From contig CAMWID010000012.1 of NCBI GenBank assembly GCA_947174235.1, forward strand, positions 1 to 55,584: a stretch of DNA of 55,584 nt, read 5' to 3'. The stretch's first letter is position 1, and every line of letters begins with the position of its first letter. This stretch comes from an uncultured Porphyromonadaceae bacterium. Lineage in GTDB: Bacteria > Bacteroidota > Bacteroidia > Bacteroidales > Muribaculaceae. Position numbers and translations under genes: made by a program. Below the pieces are notes generated by a model. That model had not been told where the DNA came from and did no database searches. It saw only the letters and a program-made list of their open reading frames with translations. Of the stretch, positions 51,454 through 55,584 are shown in pieces.

Positions 51454-52831
51454 CAGAATACCACGAGTTCCGGTAAGGGAACAGGACCCTCTGGAAAGGG
51501 CAACTAACTTTGAAGAAGTCTGCTACGGATATGATCCGGAAGAAGCATCTCTTGAGGCTTCCCGTTGTCTCGACTGCAAGAATCCGAGATGTGTAAAAAG
51601 TTGTCCCGTACATATCGACATACCCGGATTTATCCGGCACATAGTCTCCGGAGATCTTAAAAACGCCGCTATCACGATAGCAGCCGACAGCTCCCTGCCA
51701 AGTGTGTGCGGACGCGTCTGCCCACAGGAAAGCCAATGCGAGGGGTCGTGTGTGCTCGGTATAAAATCAGAGCCTGTGGCGATCGGCAAGCTTGAACGCT
51801 TTGTCGGCGACTGGGCGATTGCCAATGCCGGGAATCTTCCGGAACCGGAGATACAGCGCAACGGCAAGAAAGTGGCGGTCATAGGATCCGGACCGGCAGG
51901 ACTGGCATGTGCCTCAGATCTTGCCCGCATGGGATATGAAGTGAAGATTTTTGAAGCGCTCCACGAAGTAGGCGGAGTGCTTGTATACGGCATTCCGGAG
52001 TTCCGGCTTCCCAAAGACAGGATAGTGGCGAAAGAGGTGGATGCAGTGCGCCGCCTCGGGGTTGAAATAGAAACCGACGTGATCGTAGGCAGAACCATGA
52101 CAATAGACTCCCTTCTCGACAACGAGGGGTATGACGCCGTATTTATAGGATCCGGTGCCGGACTCCCCCGCTTCATGGGGATAGAGGGAGAGAATCTCAA
52201 CGGGGTTTTCTCTGCCAATGAGTTCCTTACCCGCGCCAACCTGATGCACGCCTATGACGATTCGTTTGACACCCCGATTTATACCGGCAGGAAAGTTGTC
52301 GTTGTCGGAGGGGGCAACGTGGCTATGGACGCGGTGCGCACCGCTCGCCGTCTCGGGGCAGAATCCGTGATAGTGTACCGCCGTAGCGAATCGGAACTTC
52401 CGGCGCGTGTGGAAGAAGTGCACCATGCCAAAGAGGAAGGTATCGAATTCAGGATGCTCACCAATCCGGTACGCGTGCTTGGCGATGATAAAGGTTGGGT
52501 AAAAGGTATCGAATGTGTGGAAATGACACTCGGAGAACCGGACGAGAGCGGCAGACGCAGCCCGGTAGTGAAAGAGGGAAGCAACTTCGAGATAGATTGC
52601 GACGTAGTCATAATGGCACTCGGCACAAGTCCCAACCCTCTGATCAAATCCACTACAAAAGGACTTGAGACCAACCGGCGCGGCTGCATCGTTGCAGACG
52701 AAGACGGTCGCACAAGCCGCAAGGGTGTGTTTGCCGGAGGGGACGCAGTGACCGGAGCCGCCACAGTGATTCTCGCCATGGGCGCCGGCAGGAAAGCCGC
52801 AAAAGCGATTGATGACTTCCTTAAAGGATAA
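51446..52831 (+). CDS. NADPH-dependent glutamate-synthase-like flavoprotein (NfnB / GltA type)
   Basis: The 461-residue large partner of the preceding gene. An N-terminal domain binds two [4Fe-4S] clusters through CLDCKNPRCVKSCP and CGRVCPQESQCEGSC. The FAD site is KKVAVIGSGPAGLACASDLARMGY, the GGVLVYGIPEFRLPK block is typical of GltD/NfnB proteins, and the NADP site is KVVVVGGGNVAMDAVRTARRLG. The C-terminal FAGGDAVTGAATVILAMGAGRKAAKAI closes the FAD site. With NfnA it can move electrons between NADH, NADPH and ferredoxin, possibly by flavin bifurcation. No separate glutamate synthase large subunit is nearby, which favours the Nfn role. Confidence 0.9.
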   Translation: MANRIPRVPVREQDPLERATNFEEVCYGYDPEEASLEASRCLDCKNPRCVKSCPVHIDIPGFIRHIVSGDLKNAAITIAADSSLPSVCGRVCPQESQCEGSCVLGIKSEPVAIGKLERFVGDWAIANAGNLPEPEIQRNGKKVAVIGSGPAGLACASDLARMGYEVKIFEALHEVGGVLVYGIPEFRLPKDRIVAKEVDAVRRLGVEIETDVIVGRTMTIDSLLDNEGYDAVFIGSGAGLPRFMGIEGENLNGVFSANEFLTRANLMHAYDDSFDTPIYTGRKVVVVGGGNVAMDAVRTARRLGAESVIVYRRSESELPARVEEVHHAKEEGIEFRMLTNPVRVLGDDKGWVKGIECVEMTLGEPDESGRRSPVVKEGSNFEIDCDVVIMALGTSPNPLIKSTTKGLETNRRGCIVADEDGRTSRKGVFAGGDAVTGAATVILAMGAGRKAAKAIDDFLKG

Positions 52832-53153
52832 GACAAAAAGGATAAGACACACGAGGGGGATACCGCGAATCTCCACACAAAGTGATGATTCCACACCATG
52901 CTTGTCTGTCAGACAGGCTATCCCCCTCGGATCCTACACCGTTTCATCCTATCGGAGTCTTATTTATAAAGACTCAACCCTAAACAGTTTTTTACATTTC
53001 CAATTTATTTTTGTACATTTGCACCGAAAATTAAACCGGGTGTAATTTCTGATTCATTCCCGGCTTTTAAAATGTCTAACCTTAACTCTAATCTTGAAAA
53101 GTATTGACCCTGCTTCAGGGCGGACCTTAAAGATTACCATTATTCTGAAACAT
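52832..53153 (+). other. structured spacer and leader ahead of the porin gene
   Basis: The 322-bp gap holds an 11-bp perfect stem, CGAGGGGGATA (52852-52862) with TATCCCCCTCG (52919-52929), closing 56 nt that contain a smaller TGTCTG/CAGACA hairpin. A second hairpin, GAGTCTT/AAGACTC (52955-52975), follows. There is no T-tract behind the first stem. The porin -7 box is at 53014-53021, and the roughly 125-nt leader has a weak CCGGG/CCCGG stem (53036-53063). Function unknown; the first structure may be the NfnAB operon terminator. Confidence 0.5.
53014..53021 (+). promoter_or_regulatory. -7 box of the porin gene
   Basis: TACATTTG behind a T-rich stretch. No exact -33 TTTG is present 19-20 nt upstream. 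It implies a long leader of about 125 nt before the ATG at 53154. Confidence 0.5.
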
Positions 53154-54185
53154 ATGAAGCGATTTCTTTTATCTCTCGCCCTGGGAGTTGCAGCGGCAGG
53201 CATGTATGCCGACACCCCGGAGACCGACGAGAAAATCCTCAACCTGCGTCTGGAGACCCGTCTGGACTGGCAGGGTGACTGGAACGACGGCAATACGGTG
53301 AAAGACAATACCGGATTCGCCGGCAAATTCCTCAACCTCCGCCTTGACGGCAACATCACCTCCAATCTGAGCTATTCATGGCGCCAGCGTTTTAACAAAC
53401 CACATAAGGACGCATCATTCTTTGACGCCACCGACTGGATCTATCTCAACTATAATATAGGAGACTGGTCGTTTGCCGGAGGAAAGCAGGTCGTGGCTAT
53501 CGGAGGCTGGGAATATGACCGCGCCCCCATCGATCTCTACGGCTGCTCGGTTTTCTGGAACAACATACCCTGCTACGACATCGGCGCATCTGTCGGACTG
53601 AAGGTATCGCCTGCCGACAAACTGACCGTACAGTTCTGCCAAAGTCCGTTCTACAGAAGTGACAACCGCAACATGTATGCTTACAATATAATGTGGAACG
53701 GCAGCCACGGATGTTTCGACGCGATCTATTCGGCAAACTTTATAGAGTACGCCCCCGGCAGATATATCAATTATCTCGCCCTCGGCAATAAATTCAAGTT
53801 TGACAAGGTGACACTTGAACTGGATCTCATGAACCGCGCGTCTTCCCATCAGACATTCTTTTTCAAAGACATGTCTGTGATGGCGGAACTGCAATACCGA
53901 CCTGCGGAGAAATGGAATATTTTCGCGAAAGCCACTTATGACGTCAATAAAAGCGGCACGGACGCGGACGCCACGGTGCTTGACGGAACCGAACTCAAGA
54001 TGGTAGGCGCCGGTGTGGAATTCATGCCGTTTGTCAACGCCCGCCACGTGCTCAGGTTCCATGCCACAGGATTCTATTCCTGGGGACATAACGCCAACTC
54101 AGCCAACATCATGCAAGACAAGACGCTGACTGCTTCCGTAGGCGTGACGTGGTACATGAATCTTCTCTCACTCAAACGCAAATAG
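53154..54185 (+). CDS. outer-membrane porin, OprP/OprO-like
   Basis: A predicted beta-barrel of 343 residues. Signal peptide MKRFLLSLALGVAAAGMYA (about 1-19) is followed by ILNLRLETRLDWQGDW and alternating amphipathic strands rich in Y, W and F. GFAGKFLNLRLDGNITSNLSYSWRQRFNK and DWSFAGGKQVVAIGGWEYDRAP are characteristic of phosphate-selective porin O/P family proteins in Bacteroidales. The final strand is SVGVTWYMNLLSLKRK. Ion or small-anion diffusion is the likely role, and the solute is not shown by the sequence. The upstream in-frame ATG at 53094 gives no signal peptide and is rejected. The next gene starts 6 bp after the stop, so the two are co-transcribed. Confidence 0.78.
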   Translation: MKRFLLSLALGVAAAGMYADTPETDEKILNLRLETRLDWQGDWNDGNTVKDNTGFAGKFLNLRLDGNITSNLSYSWRQRFNKPHKDASFFDATDWIYLNYNIGDWSFAGGKQVVAIGGWEYDRAPIDLYGCSVFWNNIPCYDIGASVGLKVSPADKLTVQFCQSPFYRSDNRNMYAYNIMWNGSHGCFDAIYSANFIEYAPGRYINYLALGNKFKFDKVTLELDLMNRASSHQTFFFKDMSVMAELQYRPAEKWNIFAKATYDVNKSGTDADATVLDGTELKMVGAGVEFMPFVNARHVLRFHATGFYSWGHNANSANIMQDKTLTASVGVTWYMNLLSLKRK

Positions 54186-54191
54186 ACAGCT

Positions 54192-55376
54192 ATGGAATTT
54201 GAAAAAACAGCCTCGACCCCTGTGGAGGCATCAAAAAAGTCTTCCTTCTACAGGTTTATTCCGACAGGAGTGCCCTGTCTGGTGATTGTCATCGCCCTTT
54301 TCTGGTATATCGGCTCGATAATGGGTCTGCCCAACATGCTCAACACCATCATGCATACCGCCCACGACCTTCTTCTCAACACGGTATTCTATCTGATGGG
54401 CATATGCGTAGTGACGGGAGCCATCGGACGTCTTTTCGTTGAGTTCGGAGTGGTCAAACTCCTTGAGAACATACTCCGTCCGCTCATGCGTCCCCTTTTC
54501 AATCTTCCCGGCGTAGCCGCCTTGGGAGCTACAATGACATTCCTGAGCGACAATCCCGCCATCATATCCCTGTCGCAGGACAAGCGGTTCAGCAGCTATT
54601 TCAAGAAATATCAGTTCATATCCCTCACCAACTTCGGCACGGCGTTCGGCATGGGACTCCTTGTCATGGTCTTCATGGTGGGTCAGGGATATTTTGTCGA
54701 ACCGGTCGTGGGATTGTTCGGAGCTTTCTGCGGCTGCATCGTGTCGACACGGCTCATGCAGCGTTTCATCATAAAGGCATATCCGTCGTTTGCTGTTGAA
54801 AACGCTGTCGATGAAGTTGCAGGCGAAATTGCAGCTGAAGAAAACAAAGTTGAATCAAAATCCACGTTCATCCGCACGCTCAATTCTTTACTCGACGGCG
54901 GCAAGATGGGTGTGGAGGTCGGAATCGCGATTATTCCGGGTGTCCTGATCATCTCGACCCTTGTGATGATCCTTACTTTCGGGGCATCTGCCGAAGGATA
55001 CACCGGGGCTGCTTATGAGGGTATCGAGCTCCTCCCCTGGCTTGCAGGAAAAGTGAACATCATTTTCGAATGGCTGTTCGGATTTTCAGATCCACATCTC
55101 GTGGCATTCCCGATCACAGCACTTGGTGCGGTAGGTGCCGCGCTGAGTCTTGTGCCGAACTTTGCGACACAGGGATGGATCGATGGAAACGCGATAGCGG
55201 TATTCACAGCTATCGGCATGTGCTGGAGCGGCTACCTTAGCACACACACAGCAATGCTTGACTCCATGGGTTATCGCGAGCTCACACCGAAAGCCATTGC
55301 TGCCCATACAGTCGGAGGCCTTGTGGCAGCCATGGTGGCTCACTTCACCTACCTTCTCGTCACAACACTGTTCTGA
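54192..55376 (+). CDS. Gate-domain (nucleoside-recognition) membrane transporter, CD0519/CD1768-like
   Basis: A 394-residue inner-membrane protein with about nine to ten hydrophobic helices and two Gate-type repeats. The first is around VTGAIGRLFVEFGVVKLLENILRPLMRPLFNLPG with the following GATMTFLSDNPAIISLSQDKRF. The second runs from DGGKMGVEVGIAIIPGVLIISTLVMIL to SDPHLVAFPITALGAVGAALSLVPNF. Proteins of this group are related to nucleoside transporters and spore-maturation proteins, but their substrates are unknown. It sits 6 bp behind the porin gene, so the outer-membrane pore and this inner-membrane protein may serve the same small solute. A strong terminator follows. Confidence 0.78.
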   Translation: MEFEKTASTPVEASKKSSFYRFIPTGVPCLVIVIALFWYIGSIMGLPNMLNTIMHTAHDLLLNTVFYLMGICVVTGAIGRLFVEFGVVKLLENILRPLMRPLFNLPGVAALGATMTFLSDNPAIISLSQDKRFSSYFKKYQFISLTNFGTAFGMGLLVMVFMVGQGYFVEPVVGLFGAFCGCIVSTRLMQRFIIKAYPSFAVENAVDEVAGEIAAEENKVESKSTFIRTLNSLLDGGKMGVEVGIAIIPGVLIISTLVMILTFGASAEGYTGAAYEGIELLPWLAGKVNIIFEWLFGFSDPHLVAFPITALGAVGAALSLVPNFATQGWIDGNAIAVFTAIGMCWSGYLSTHTAMLDSMGYRELTPKAIAAHTVGGLVAAMVAHFTYLLVTTLF

Positions 55377-55391
55377 CAACCAATAAAACCT

Positions 55392-55440
55392 ATGTCAATA
55401 AGACGGAGCATCTTTTTAAGATGCTCCGTCTTATTGACAT
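55392..55440 (+). terminator. 23-bp hairpin terminator after the Gate-domain gene
   Basis: 55392-55414 is the exact reverse complement of 55418-55440, with a TTT loop. The run after the stem is C-rich, not T-rich, so it is an unusual terminator. The 16-nt distance to the stop codon supports the role. Confidence 0.7.
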
Positions 55441-55465
55441 CCCCCCAGCTACAGAAACTGCTAAA

Positions 55466-55499
55466 AGCAAATCGGTTCATTCTCACGAATGAACCGATT
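55466..55499 (-). terminator. terminator of the tRNA-Val gene
   Basis: AATCGGTTCATT (55470-55481) pairs perfectly with AATGAACCGATT (55488-55499), with a 6-nt loop. On the minus strand the stem runs into TGCTTTTAG, 33 nt past the tRNA 3' end. Confidence 0.75.
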
Positions 55500-55531
55500 G
55501 TATACGAAATATTCTTAAAAGTTCGGGGAAG

Positions 55532-55584
55532 TGGGCGATTACGGATTCGAACCGCAGACCCTCTGCTTGTAAGGCAGACGCTCT
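55532..55584 (-). tRNA. tRNA-Val (anticodon UAC), 3' part
   Basis: The minus strand reads an anticodon arm with stem TCTGC/GCAGA and loop CTTACAA (anticodon TAC). The variable loop and T arm (GCGG-TTCGAAT-CCGT) follow, then the 3' acceptor strand ATCGCCC and discriminator A. CCA is not encoded. The acceptor 5' strand, D arm and any further tRNA genes lie beyond the window end. Confidence 0.93.

Noticed and set aside
51914..52894. A 326-codon minus-strand open frame opposite the NfnB-type gene
   Set aside because: The sense strand carries clear FAD and iron-sulfur motifs, and the antisense peptide is low in recognisable structure.

Overview
The window is a chromosomal segment from a member of the Bacteroidales, plausibly a gut Muribaculaceae or a relative (the family-level placement is inference). 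Three things support this. There are two SusC/SusD polysaccharide utilisation loci (PULs). Nearly every gene group has a Bacteroidetes-type promoter, with a -33 TTTG about 19-20 nt upstream of a -7 TAnnTTTG and no obvious Shine-Dalgarno sequence. Typical Bacteroidales housekeeping genes are also present.

Layout. 1-870: gene debris on the minus strand, with a frameshifted small membrane protein, the first 20 codons of a probable ATPase, and a 32-bp tandem repeat. 939-6650: a sialate O-acetylesterase-type esterase, a fimbrillin/Mfa2-like lipoprotein on the minus strand, an ECF sigma factor with a four-helix membrane protein, HU, and a small TSCPD protein. 6884-28056: PUL 1. It holds a membrane-bound propeller/AraC regulator without a histidine kinase, a second ECF sigma factor, a DUF4959-type surface lipoprotein, SusC and SusD. 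Two divergent Rpn-type PD-(D/E)XK nuclease genes follow, then a degradative block: alpha/beta hydrolase, SGNH esterase, GH43, a GH49/GH28-like beta-helix hydrolase and a heparinase II/III-like lyase. The substrate is unknown; acetylated uronic-acid-containing glycan is an inference from the enzyme set.

28129-33925 (minus): pgi, gpsA, lysS and a DHA2-type MFS exporter. 34088-46265 (minus): PUL 2, with a SusR-like regulator, SusC, SusD, SusE/F, GH66 and GH97. This layout matches known dextran/alpha-glucan loci of Bacteroides. 46522-50071 (minus): a 2-hydroxyacid dehydrogenase, rsmA and a C1 aminopeptidase. The last two are separated by a perfect 359-bp tandem duplication that leaves ghost gene ends. 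50599-55376 (plus): an NfnAB-type transhydrogenase pair, an outer-membrane porin and a Gate-domain membrane protein. The window ends inside tRNA-Val(UAC) on the minus strand.

The most unusual features are: two ~170-bp intergenic long-hairpin elements (32329-32500 and 50259-50427, opposite orientations) whose arms differ in sequence yet pair within each copy, with a conserved hairpin tip; the 359-bp tandem duplication; the kinase-less propeller regulator; PUL 1 split by the Rpn gene pair; and a promoter that forces a near-leaderless GTG start on the SusR-like regulator.
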